Of a stretch of DNA of 64,000 nucleotides, positions 56,218-64,000 are shown in pieces (within the stretch, counting starts at the first letter, position 1; the number at the start of each line of letters is the position of its first letter). The DNA is from Pedobacter westerhofensis (GTDB lineage Bacteria; Bacteroidota; Bacteroidia; Sphingobacteriales; Sphingobacteriaceae). The notes under the pieces are model-generated. The model did not search any database. It saw only the letters and a program-made list of their open reading frames with translations, and was not told where the DNA came from. Location: positions 248,001 to 312,000 of the forward strand of contig NZ_FXTN01000005.1 of the NCBI RefSeq assembly GCF_900182595.1, given 5' to 3'. Position numbers and translations under genes: made by a program.

Positions 56218-57567
56218 TTATTTGTCCTGTCCGTTTTGTATGTAAAGAACAGATACAGCGCCCAGGATCATGAATATTCCGGCCAGGACAATCGCATAGA
56301 TCGCCTCGCCATGATAAAATTCCTTCACGATCAGCCCGCCGAACAAACCATTTACGATCTGCGGCATTGTGATAAAGAAGTTAAAAATCCCCATATACAC
56401 ACCCATTTTGCGGGCAGGAATAGCTCCGGATAAGATCGCATAAGGCATAGAGAGGATACTGCCCCAGGCCAGGCCAATACCAATCATCGAAAAAATCAGA
56501 TGGTCAGGATTAGAGATAAAGTAAATAGATAACAGCCCCGCTCCCCCTGCGATCAGCGAAAAAGCATGTGCAATCTTCTTGCTCGTTGCCCTGGCTATAG
56601 CTGGCAGGATCAGTGCATACAGTGCCGAAACCCCATTATAGATACCAAACAAAAATGCCACCCAGTTACCTGCATCCGCAAATTTCACAGAAGAAGTATC
56701 TCCCGGAAGCACTTTATAAATATGCTGTGCAATGGCAGGCGTAGTAAACACCCACATCGAGAACAGGGCAAACCAGGAGAAAAACTGTACCAGTCCCAGC
56801 TGCTTCATGGTTAAAGGCATATTGGAGAAATCCGTAAGGATGGAAAGCACGCCCTTTTGTTCTTCAGTTTCCGGCTCCGCGGCATGGTATAAGGCCATTT
56901 CTTCCGGCGGATATTCTTTGGTATTCAATACTGTCCACAAAATCGTAAGCAGTAAAATTGCCGCACCGGCATAAAAAGAGTAAATTACATTATGAGGCAC
57001 CTGCCCTGCTGCCGCTACTTTGGAAGCACCAAGGTACTCAGAAAAGATGTATGGCAGCCATGATCCCGAGATTGCACCTGCACCAATCAGGAAAGTCTGC
57101 ATAGAGAACCCAAAGCTCCTTTGCTCTTCCGGCAGTTTGTCCCCCACCAGTGCCCTGAAGGGTTCCATCGCTACGTTGATCGAAGCATCCATGATCATCA
57201 GCATCCCTGCACCAATAATAATCGGGGGAAGAAAACTGGCCATTGCACCGGCATTGGGCATCAGGATCAGCGCAATTGCTGTCAGGATTGCCCCCACAAG
57301 AAAATAGGGGCGCCTTCTGCCAAAGCGGTTCCAGGTACGGTCACTGTAATAGCCGATGATTGGCTGTACAATCATTCCCGTCAGCGGTGCTGCCAGCCAG
57401 AACAGGGAAAGATGTTCCACATCGGCACCAAAGGTTTGCAGGATCCTCGAAGCATTGCCATTTTGCAGGGCAAAACCAAACTGTATACCAAAAAATCCGG
57501 CACTCATGTTAAAGATCTGCAGGCTGGATAATTTTGGTTTGGCGGCAATCACTTTATTTTCTTGCAT
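56218..57567 (-). CDS. MFS sugar transporter (maltose-type, SLC45-like)
   Basis: 449 residues with about twelve membrane segments. LSSLQIFNMSAGFFGIQFGF begins TM1; the A-loop is GYYSDRTWNRFGRRRPYFLV with the RxGRRRP signature shared with sucrose/maltose carriers of the GPH and SLC45 groups; MDASINVAMEPFRALVGDKL follows. It lies last in the maltodextrin operon, 32 bp after the GH13 amylase gene, so import of maltose or short dextrins across the inner membrane is the likely role. Confidence 0.88.
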   Translation of the reverse strand: MQENKVIAAKPKLSSLQIFNMSAGFFGIQFGFALQNGNASRILQTFGADVEHLSLFWLAAPLTGMIVQPIIGYYSDRTWNRFGRRRPYFLVGAILTAIALILMPNAGAMASFLPPIIIGAGMLMIMDASINVAMEPFRALVGDKLPEEQRSFGFSMQTFLIGAGAISGSWLPYIFSEYLGASKVAAAGQVPHNVIYSFYAGAAILLLTILWTVLNTKEYPPEEMALYHAAEPETEEQKGVLSILTDFSNMPLTMKQLGLVQFFSWFALFSMWVFTTPAIAQHIYKVLPGDTSSVKFADAGNWVAFLFGIYNGVSALYALILPAIARATSKKIAHAFSLIAGGAGLLSIYFISNPDHLIFSMIGIGLAWGSILSMPYAILSGAIPARKMGVYMGIFNFFITMPQIVNGLFGGLIVKEFYHGEAIYAIVLAGIFMILGAVSVLYIQNGQDK

Positions 57568-57598
57568 ATCAGGTTTTATTGGTTTTAGGCACCAGCAC

Positions 57599-59359
57599 TT
57601 AGAAAACTAAGATCTGTGCAGTCATTGGCAATACCCATACAGGTATGGTATTATCTTGAATATCGTTTATTTTTAAATCCGACAGCTCATCATGAACCGC
57701 ATGTACCGGCTTGCCCTGCAAAACATCAGCAGGAACATGCAGCTGGCATTCCATTCTGTAATGGCGGTCAAAATTGACCAGGATCAGCAAGCGCTGGTTA
57801 GCTGTATAGCGTATATAGCCATACATTCTCTTATTCATATTTCCGGCAACCGGGATCTCCCACAGCTTGCCTTTGGCAACAGCTTCTGAAGAACCTGCCA
57901 GCCGTAAAAGTTTTACGTAGTAATCCCGCAGCGCTTTTTGTTCCGTACCAAGGCCGGCACCATCAAAGGCCCCCCTGTTCATCCATTTCTGATGTTCCGG
58001 GACGCCCCAGTAGTCAAAGATCGACGTACGGTTGTCCTCGCCGCCAAATCCTTCAGCTCCGCGTGCAGGCTCGCCCACTTCCTGACCAGAATAGGTCATT
58101 ACCGGTCCGCCGGATAAAGTTGCCGAAACTACCATCGCAGGCAATGCCAGTTCTGCCCTTCCGGCAAAACCGCCGGAGGCAATACGCTCTTCATCATGGT
58201 TTTCCAGGAAACGCAGCATATGATCGCCAAAGCCCGCACTTTCATGCTGCCAAACGCGGCGGATATCATTGACGTCGGCATTGTCTTCGCTCCTGATCAG
58301 TCTTTTGAGCCCGTCATATAAACCTACCTTGTCATACAGGTAATCAAACTTGCCTGCAGTAAGAAAGGAGTTGTATTTTGAGGGATCATAGGCCTCGCCG
58401 ATAAAGACCAGCTCAGGATTGATTTTTTTTACTTCCGGGATCACCCAGCCCCAGAAGGCTAAGGGAACCATTTCTGCCATATCACAGCGGAAACCATCCA
58501 CACCTTTTCGCGTCCAGAAGGATAAGATATCACGCATTTTTGTCCATACTCCCGGTATAGGATCAAAATGTTCTTTCTCCTGATCGAGATAATCTATACC
58601 ATAATTCAGCTTCACGGTTTCATACCAGTCGTCCACAGAAGGGTGTTCCGAAAAAACATTATTCCCTGTGGCCTTTGCCGGTGATTCAACATAGTGATGT
58701 TGCTGCAAAGCGATCAATGGTGTTTGGTGGCCTGATCTTGGTCCCGGGACAACAAAATCCTTTCCGGGAACATAGTAATAATCATTCCCGGCGCTAAAGG
58801 CCAGATGCACATCATCGCCTTCGCCAAAGTCTTTAACACCGGCAGGCTTCATGCGCGATTGATATTCACGGGCCACATGGTTAGGCACAAAGTCGATAAT
58901 CACCTTAAGGCCTTTTGCATGCGTCCTTTTGATCAGCGCCTCAAATTCTGCCATCCTGTTTTTTACATCGGTAGCCAGGTCCGGGTCTATATCATAATAA
59001 TCCCTTACTGCGTAGGGCGATCCGGCCCTGCCTTTAACCACATTGGCATTATTTGCCGGAAGCCCGGCGTCACTATAGTCTGTCAGGGTTCCGTGCGAGA
59101 TTACCCCGGTAAACCACACATGCGTAGTTCCCAGTTCCTTAATGCCCTCCAGCGCACGGTCGCTGATATCCTCAAACTTACCGCTGCCGTTCTGTTCAAT
59201 TGTTCCGTAAGGAACATTATTTTATTGCTTATTGCCAAATAACCTTGGCAGAAGCTGGTAGATCATTAGTTTATTATTCTTTTCCTGTGCCATACCTGCA
59301 TCCATAATTCCTGTAACCAGTACTATAATTAAGACAGCTGTGCGGCAAGGGACCTTCAT
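57599..59359 (-). pseudogene. GH13 alpha-amylase interrupted by an in-frame stop at codon 46
   Basis: The frame runs from an ATG at 59359 (overlapping the GH65 stop as ATGA) with a signal-like N-terminus (MKVPCRTAVLIIVLVTGIMD) and GH13 start KLMIYQLLPRLFGNKQ. It then meets TAA at 59222-59224, and resumes in the same frame with NNVPYGTIEQNGSGKFEDIS and a full (beta/alpha)8 domain. Catalytic residues, numbered from 59359: Asp293 (GFRCDMAE), Glu322 (FIGEAYDP) and Asp389 (ENHDEERI). The part after the stop is intact to the end. The first start after the stop in an unbroken frame (GTG 59119) would lose the first beta strand. It may be a nonsense mutation or a sequencing error. Confidence 0.85.
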
Positions 59360-61677
59360 ACGGCCATCCCTTTCCAGGCAATTACCGTTTCACCTGCCGG
59401 CACACTGTGCAATTGGTTAAAGATATTAATGTCCATCATTGTTTTCGCAGGATTCACGATAGTAATGTCATCGCGCGTCACTTTTATTTTGAGTTGTACA
59501 CCGCGGAAACCGATGTTAAAAGAGAACGAATTCCACTGCTCCGGCAGAAAAGGGCTGAATGAAAGCTGGTTATTGCGCACGCGCATTCCTGCAAATCCTT
59601 CAACAATACTCATCCATGTACCCGCCATGGAAGTGATGTGCAGCCCGTCTTCAGTATCATTGTTATAATCATCCAGGTCTAAACGTGAGGTACGCAGGTA
59701 AAACTCATACGCTTTTTCACCATCGTTCAGCTTTGCTGCCAGAATACTGTGCACACAGGGTGATAAAGAGCTTTCGTGTACCGTGCGGGATTCATAGAAA
59801 TCAAAATTCCTGCGCAGCGACTCCATGTCATAGTCGTCTTCAAAGAAATACATGCCCTGTAAAACATCTGCCTGTTTGATAAAGCACGAACGCAGTATCC
59901 TGTCCCAGCTCCATTTCTGATTGATCGGGCGCTGTGATGCAGGCAGCTCGCTTACCAGTGTTTGTTCCTTATCCAGGAAACCGTCCTGCTGCAGAAAAAT
60001 TCCCTTTTCCTCATCATACGGAAGATAGATATTTTCAGATACCGCTTTCCAGTCGGCAAACTCCTGTGCTTCCTCTAAGTTTACTTTCCCCGCGATCTCC
60101 TGGTATCTTGCAGGATCTTCTGCTTTCACAATCTCCGTTGCTTCTACCGCATATTTTAAACACCATGCTGCGAGTGTGCTGGTATACCAGTTATTGTTTA
60201 CGTTGTTCTCATATTCATTTGGCCCGGTTACGCCGAGCATGACATACTGCTGTCTGGCTTCGCTCCAGTTTACCCTTTGTTTCCAGAACCTGGCAATGCC
60301 GATGAGTACTTCCAGTCCGTATTCTTTAAGGTAGCTCTGGTCTCCCGTGTACCGGATATAATTAAAAATCGCAAAAGCAATTGCCCCGTTACGGTGGATC
60401 TCCTCAAATGTGATCTCCCATTCATTGTGGCACTCTTCGCCGTTCATAGTTACCATAGGGTACAATGCCGCACCTTTATCAAATCCCAGTTTCTGCGCAT
60501 TCTCAATGGCTTTTTCCAGGTGTTTATATCTGTAGACAAGCAGGTTCTTTGAAACTTCCTGCGGGGCTGTAGACAGATAAAAAGGAATACAATAAGCTTC
60601 CGTATCCCAATACGTAGAACCCCCGTACTTTTCGCCGGTAAATCCTTTGGGGCCAATATTTAAACGGGCATCCTTACCTGTATAAGTCTGGTTTAGCTGG
60701 AAGATATTAAAGCGTATGGCCTGCTGTGCAGCCACATCACCTTCAATGATAATATCACCTTCCTCCCATTTGGTAGCCCATGCAGCAGCCTGTTCTTCAA
60801 GCAATGCTGTAAAACCTTTTAGTACAGCAGCCTCCAGCACAGCGGTTGCGCTGGTTGTTAATTCCGCAGAATCATAGTTCTGTGAAGAAAGGTTAGTGGC
60901 TATCTTATAGATATCAACAGCTTCGCCGGCAGTTAAGTCAACAGCTGTCAGCTCGGCCAGATATTTATCCTTTACAGCAGTGTCTGCACTAAGCTGCGAC
61001 TGGCCCGCTTTGGTAAAAACCAAAGTTTTAACTCCGGTAACTACATCAAAATCAGTTTTTTTCGTACGCATAGTCAGGTACGAGCCGCTGTCATTCTGCG
61101 TCCTGCCAACTTCATCCCAGAATTTTTCGTCATAGTTGGAGTCCTGGTTTTTCACATCCCCGTCAATGAAAGATGTAAGTTCTAGTTTCCCGGAGAAGTT
61201 AAGTGCAGTAAGCTGGTAGTGCAGCGCTGCAATCTCATCATTCGCAATGCTGAAAAATCTTTTAGCAGTTACACTGATCTGTTTGCCTGATGCCAGTTCT
61301 GCATTAAAACTACGTTCCAGGTAACCTTCTTTCATATTCAGGATACGCTTAAAACCTGTCACCTTGCACAAGTTCAGGTCCAGCTCTTCGCCATCAAGGC
61401 GAATGCCAAGGCCCATCCAGTTTGCTGCGTTAAGCACTTTCGCAAAGTACTCGGGATAGCCGTTTTTCCACCAGCCTACCCTGGTTTTATCAGGATAGTA
61501 AACACCTGCAACATAATTTCCCTGCAGGGTATCGCCAGAATAACTTTCTTCAAAGTTTGCGCGCTGTCCCATGCGCCCGTTGCCCAGGCTAAACAGGCTT
61601 TCTGATATTTTATTTAGATGAGGATCAAAACCTTCCTCTATAATATTCCACTCTTCTGCTTGTATGTAATTCTTCAT
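59356..61677 (-). CDS. GH65 glycoside phosphorylase (maltose phosphorylase type)
   Basis: About 773 residues from the ATG at 61677 (MKNYIQAEEWNIIEEGFDPH). N-terminal beta-sandwich with ESLFSLGNGRMGQRANFEES; (alpha/alpha)6 catalytic domain with the general acid Glu488 in VTGPNEYENNVNNNWYTST, a position and motif that match maltose phosphorylases. The phosphate-binding His-Ser pair is seen in YESRTVHESSLSPCVHSILA. The reaction is maltose plus phosphate to glucose plus beta-glucose-1-phosphate in the cytoplasm. The next gene upstream, pgmB, makes the follow-up enzyme and ends 7 bp before, which supports the maltose (or at least alpha-glucobiose) assignment. Confidence 0.93.
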   Translation of the reverse strand: MKNYIQAEEWNIIEEGFDPHLNKISESLFSLGNGRMGQRANFEESYSGDTLQGNYVAGVYYPDKTRVGWWKNGYPEYFAKVLNAANWMGLGIRLDGEELDLNLCKVTGFKRILNMKEGYLERSFNAELASGKQISVTAKRFFSIANDEIAALHYQLTALNFSGKLELTSFIDGDVKNQDSNYDEKFWDEVGRTQNDSGSYLTMRTKKTDFDVVTGVKTLVFTKAGQSQLSADTAVKDKYLAELTAVDLTAGEAVDIYKIATNLSSQNYDSAELTTSATAVLEAAVLKGFTALLEEQAAAWATKWEEGDIIIEGDVAAQQAIRFNIFQLNQTYTGKDARLNIGPKGFTGEKYGGSTYWDTEAYCIPFYLSTAPQEVSKNLLVYRYKHLEKAIENAQKLGFDKGAALYPMVTMNGEECHNEWEITFEEIHRNGAIAFAIFNYIRYTGDQSYLKEYGLEVLIGIARFWKQRVNWSEARQQYVMLGVTGPNEYENNVNNNWYTSTLAAWCLKYAVEATEIVKAEDPARYQEIAGKVNLEEAQEFADWKAVSENIYLPYDEEKGIFLQQDGFLDKEQTLVSELPASQRPINQKWSWDRILRSCFIKQADVLQGMYFFEDDYDMESLRRNFDFYESRTVHESSLSPCVHSILAAKLNDGEKAYEFYLRTSRLDLDDYNNDTEDGLHITSMAGTWMSIVEGFAGMRVRNNQLSFSPFLPEQWNSFSFNIGFRGVQLKIKVTRDDITIVNPAKTMMDINIFNQLHSVPAGETVIAWKGMAV

Positions 61678-61683
61678 CAGCAA

Positions 61684-62358
61684 TTAGTTTTTATTCTTTT
61701 GCACTACCAGATCAATCAGCTGCTGTACAGATACGGCCGACAAATCTTTTACCCATATATCTGCGCCCGGCAGGTTCTTTTCCTCGCCTACGCCAACCAC
61801 AGTCATTTTTGCCGCAATAGCAGCTTCTACACCTGCAGAGGCATCTTCAAAAACGATGCAATTTTCTGCAGCTGCTTTTAAAAGCTCTGCACCTTTTACA
61901 AATACTTCAGGATCAGGTTTTGAGGTAGTTACCGCATTACCATCCACGATCGCATCAAAAAAATGCGTAAGATTTGTGCGTTCAAGGATCAGCCCGGAGT
62001 TTTTGCTTGCAGAGCCCAGGGCAATCTTAATTCCCTTTGCGTGTAAAGCCTGCAGCAATTCCAGTGAGCCCGGCAGTACTTCAGCAGCAGACATCTTACT
62101 GATCATATCCACATACCATGTATTTTTTAATGTGGCGAGTTCTTCTTTCTCTTCATTGTTTTTTTGTACACCGCCCCAGTCTAATATTTTGTCCAGGGAG
62201 CGCATACGGTTTACCCCTTTGAGCTGTTCATTTTGCTCATGGCTAAAGTCAAAACCCAGGGAATTGGCCAGTTTTTTCCAGGCCTGGTAGTGATACACAG
62301 CTGTATCTACCAATACCCCATCCAGGTCAAAAATGCATGCTATCGTCGTATCTTCCAT
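61684..62358 (-). CDS. pgmB: Beta-phosphoglucomutase
   Basis: 224-residue HAD hydrolase-fold mutase. DxD motif FDLDGVLVD with nucleophile Asp11 and acid/base Asp13; cap domain with EQLKGVNRMRSLDKIL, typical of beta-PGM (KLKGVSR-like) and absent from phosphatases; motif II LGSASKNSG; Lys in VTTSKPDPEVFVKGAELL; CIVFEDASAGVEAAIAAKMT. It converts beta-glucose-1-phosphate to glucose-6-phosphate. It lies between GH13 and GH65 genes. Confidence 0.95.
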   Translation of the reverse strand: MEDTTIACIFDLDGVLVDTAVYHYQAWKKLANSLGFDFSHEQNEQLKGVNRMRSLDKILDWGGVQKNNEEKEELATLKNTWYVDMISKMSAAEVLPGSLELLQALHAKGIKIALGSASKNSGLILERTNLTHFFDAIVDGNAVTTSKPDPEVFVKGAELLKAAAENCIVFEDASAGVEAAIAAKMTVVGVGEEKNLPGADIWVKDLSAVSVQQLIDLVVQKNKN

Positions 62359-62372
62359 CAGTATCTATATTT

Positions 62373-64000
62373 TTAGTTCAGTTCCAGTACCAGCGTTGTT
62401 TGTGCCGGCACAGCAATCTCTGTATTTGTTTTCAGTTTCTCTCCGCTGATCACATTGCTCAGTGAGGTTGTATTTTTCATTTGACCAGCAAACCTGGCAG
62501 TTTTCAGCGTTTTTGCTTTATCCTCTGCGTTCAAAATTACCATTACGCTTTTAGTTCCTGCATCCGTTGTTCTGAAATACACATATATACCGTCTTCCGG
62601 TACATACTGGATCAGTTTGCCGGACTGCAGGGCAGGGCTTTGCTGGCGGAAATGCGCCAGTTTGCTTACATAATTGAAGGCTTCATTTTCCTGTGGGGTA
62701 CGGCCTGCGGCAGTAAATTTACTCATTTTATCTCCTGCCCATCCGCCGGGGAAATCAGACCTTACCAATCCGTCAGGATCAGAAAAGTTTTTCATTAAAA
62801 TCTCTGTACCGTAATACAGCTGCGGTACACCGCGCATCGTCAGCAGTAAGGCTATACCCGATTTGTATTTATTGATATCCTCTTTGATCAGGGAGTAAAA
62901 ACGGCTCATATCATGGTTATCCAAAAAGATCGCGTTGCGGTTGGCATCCTGGTAAAGGAAATCCTGAGATAGAACAGTATACAACCTGAAAATACCGTCT
63001 GTCCAGCCGGATTTACCATTCAGTGCTTCATAAAACGTATTTTTGAGCATGTTGTCTGTCACGCCTGGAAGCTGTGTATCAAGTCCCCTGCTTACGGTAT
63101 TACCCTGTGTAAAATAAGCCTGTGAGGCTACAGAGTTTACCAGTGTTTCGCCAAAGATAGACAGATGTGGAAACTCAGCTTTCAGCTTTGTAGCCCAGTC
63201 GGCCATATAAGCCGGTTCATTGTAAGGATAAGTATCCAGTCTCAGTCCGTCGATACCGGCATATTCGATCCACCAGATATGGTTTTGTGTCAGGTAATTC
63301 TGCACATAGGGGTTTCTTTCATTCAGGTCTGGCATGGTAGGTACAAACCAGCCGTCCAGCATTTTCTTCCTGTCGCCTTCCGCAGCATGAGGGTCCATTA
63401 CAGGCTCATCGCGATAGCTGCTTTGTGTGTATACCGGCCATTGGTTCACCCAGTCTTTCATTGGCAGGTCTTTAAAGATCCAGTGACCTGTGCCGATGTG
63501 GTTATGCACGATATCTTTGATGATTTTTAAGCCATTTGCGTGTGCTTTTTCTACGTAAGCTTTAAATAAGGCATTGGTTCCGTAACGCGGATCAATCTGA
63601 TAATGATCCGTTACAGCATAGCCGTGATAAGAAGCCTTTGGCATATCATTTTCTACCTCCGGTGTCATCCACAGCGTAGTTACGCCCAGGTCTTTGAAAT
63701 AATCCAGGTGGTTCATCACACCCTGTATATCTCCGCCATGGCGGTAATACATCGAGTCGCGGTTGAGCGTTTGTTCTGCCAGTCCTTTCACTTTATCGTT
63801 AGATGGATCGCCGTTTGCAAAGCGGTCTGGCATCAGCAGATAGATCAGGTCTTTATTGGTTACGCCCTGGATGCGGGATGGAGAGGCATCTCTGTTTTTC
63901 AGCTCATAGCTGTAATCGAATTTCTTTTTGCCGTTTTCCATAAAGGAGATCGGGAATTTGCCTGCTTTCGCAGCGGCGGATATCTCCAGGTCGATGAAGA
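62373..64000 (-). CDS. GH13 cyclomaltodextrinase/neopullulanase-like enzyme (5' end cut off)
   Basis: The frame is open to the window edge: residues FIDLEISAAAKAGKFPISFM precede the first internal ATG at 63941, so the true start lies beyond 64000. The visible start fits the end of a cyclomaltodextrinase N-terminal beta domain, followed by the GH13 barrel (DLIYLLMPDRFANGDPSNDK, MYYRHGGDIQGVMNHLDYFK). The catalytic residues are Asp in GIDGLRLDTYPYNE, Glu in LSIFGETLVNS and Asp in FLDNHDMSRF, and the C-terminal beta domain ends TTLVLELN. It resembles SusA-type neopullulanases, which cut imported dextrins in the periplasm. First known gene of the operon in the window. Confidence 0.92.
   Translation of the reverse strand, partial: FIDLEISAAAKAGKFPISFMENGKKKFDYSYELKNRDASPSRIQGVTNKDLIYLLMPDRFANGDPSNDKVKGLAEQTLNRDSMYYRHGGDIQGVMNHLDYFKDLGVTTLWMTPEVENDMPKASYHGYAVTDHYQIDPRYGTNALFKAYVEKAHANGLKIIKDIVHNHIGTGHWIFKDLPMKDWVNQWPVYTQSSYRDEPVMDPHAAEGDRKKMLDGWFVPTMPDLNERNPYVQNYLTQNHIWWIEYAGIDGLRLDTYPYNEPAYMADWATKLKAEFPHLSIFGETLVNSVASQAYFTQGNTVSRGLDTQLPGVTDNMLKNTFYEALNGKSGWTDGIFRLYTVLSQDFLYQDANRNAIFLDNHDMSRFYSLIKEDINKYKSGIALLLTMRGVPQLYYGTEILMKNFSDPDGLVRSDFPGGWAGDKMSKFTAAGRTPQENEAFNYVSKLAHFRQQSPALQSGKLIQYVPEDGIYVYFRTTDAGTKSVMVILNAEDKAKTLKTARFAGQMKNTTSLSNVISGEKLKTNTEIAVPAQTTLVLELN

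Noticed and set aside
1-64000. CRISPR arrays, insertion sequences, prophage, toxin-antitoxin or defence genes
   Set aside because: No regularly spaced repeats, transposase, integrase or defence-type proteins were seen on either strand.

Overview
The window looks like a chromosomal segment of a Bacteroidota species of the Sphingobacteriaceae, most likely Pedobacter or a close relative. This rests on paired SusC/SusD outer-membrane genes, an ECF sigma/FecR pair of the Bacteroidota expansion type, a merged str-S10-spc-alpha ribosomal cluster on one strand, promoters of the Bacteroidota type (TTTG or TTG, 19-20 nt, TAnnTTTG), and a DUF2723/GT117 membrane protein. The genus is an inference. No phage, insertion sequence, rRNA operon or CRISPR array is visible.

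Layout. 1-8.1 kb: a sugar-phosphate-type nucleotidyltransferase, then an ECF sigma factor divergent from a FecR anti-sigma factor, an STN-bearing SusC and a SusD. These form a trans-envelope regulated uptake locus. 8.1-12.8 kb: a second, convergent SusC/SusD pair without an STN domain or local regulator. 13.3-16.6 kb: dnaK and a SAM-dependent methyltransferase. 16.6-36.1 kb: the ribosomal cluster on the minus strand, from rpsL through rplQ. It includes fusA, secY, map, infA and rpoA, and is interrupted between rpsJ and rplC by an opposite-strand gene for a small membrane coiled-coil protein. Several intercistronic gaps hold hairpins, a terminator-like stem or a promoter, so the cluster is probably transcribed as several units.

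36.2-40.9 kb: a VF530-type small protein, a roughly 230-bp imperfect palindrome, a DUF2027 protein, an M1 aminopeptidase-like metallopeptidase, a regulatory-domain protein and an ArsC/YffB-like protein. 40.9-49.3 kb is a signalling region. It holds a LytS-type kinase with a LytTR regulator, a 1160-residue CHASE3-GAF-kinase with three receiver domains, a CheR methyltransferase and a receiver-kinase-receiver hybrid. 49.3-51.7 kb: pth, rplY, prs and a tRNA-Gln(UUG). 51.9-54.9 kb: a DUF2723 membrane protein. 55.2 kb: accA.

56.2-64 kb: a minus-strand maltodextrin operon. In transcription order it has a cyclomaltodextrinase/neopullulanase-like GH13 (cut by the window end), beta-phosphoglucomutase, a GH65 maltose phosphorylase-type enzyme, a second GH13 amylase and an MFS sugar transporter. 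Together they would cut dextrins to maltose, phosphorolyse maltose to glucose plus beta-glucose-1-phosphate, and convert the latter to glucose-6-phosphate. The second GH13 gene carries an in-frame TAA at codon 46. It is therefore a recent pseudogene, a gene expressed in an unusual way, or a sequencing error.

Nothing here is clearly a wholly new system. The best leads are the broken amylase, the gene inserted in the ribosomal cluster, the long palindrome near 36.6 kb, the kinase/CheR cluster without CheB, and the hairpins and promoters inside the ribosomal cluster.
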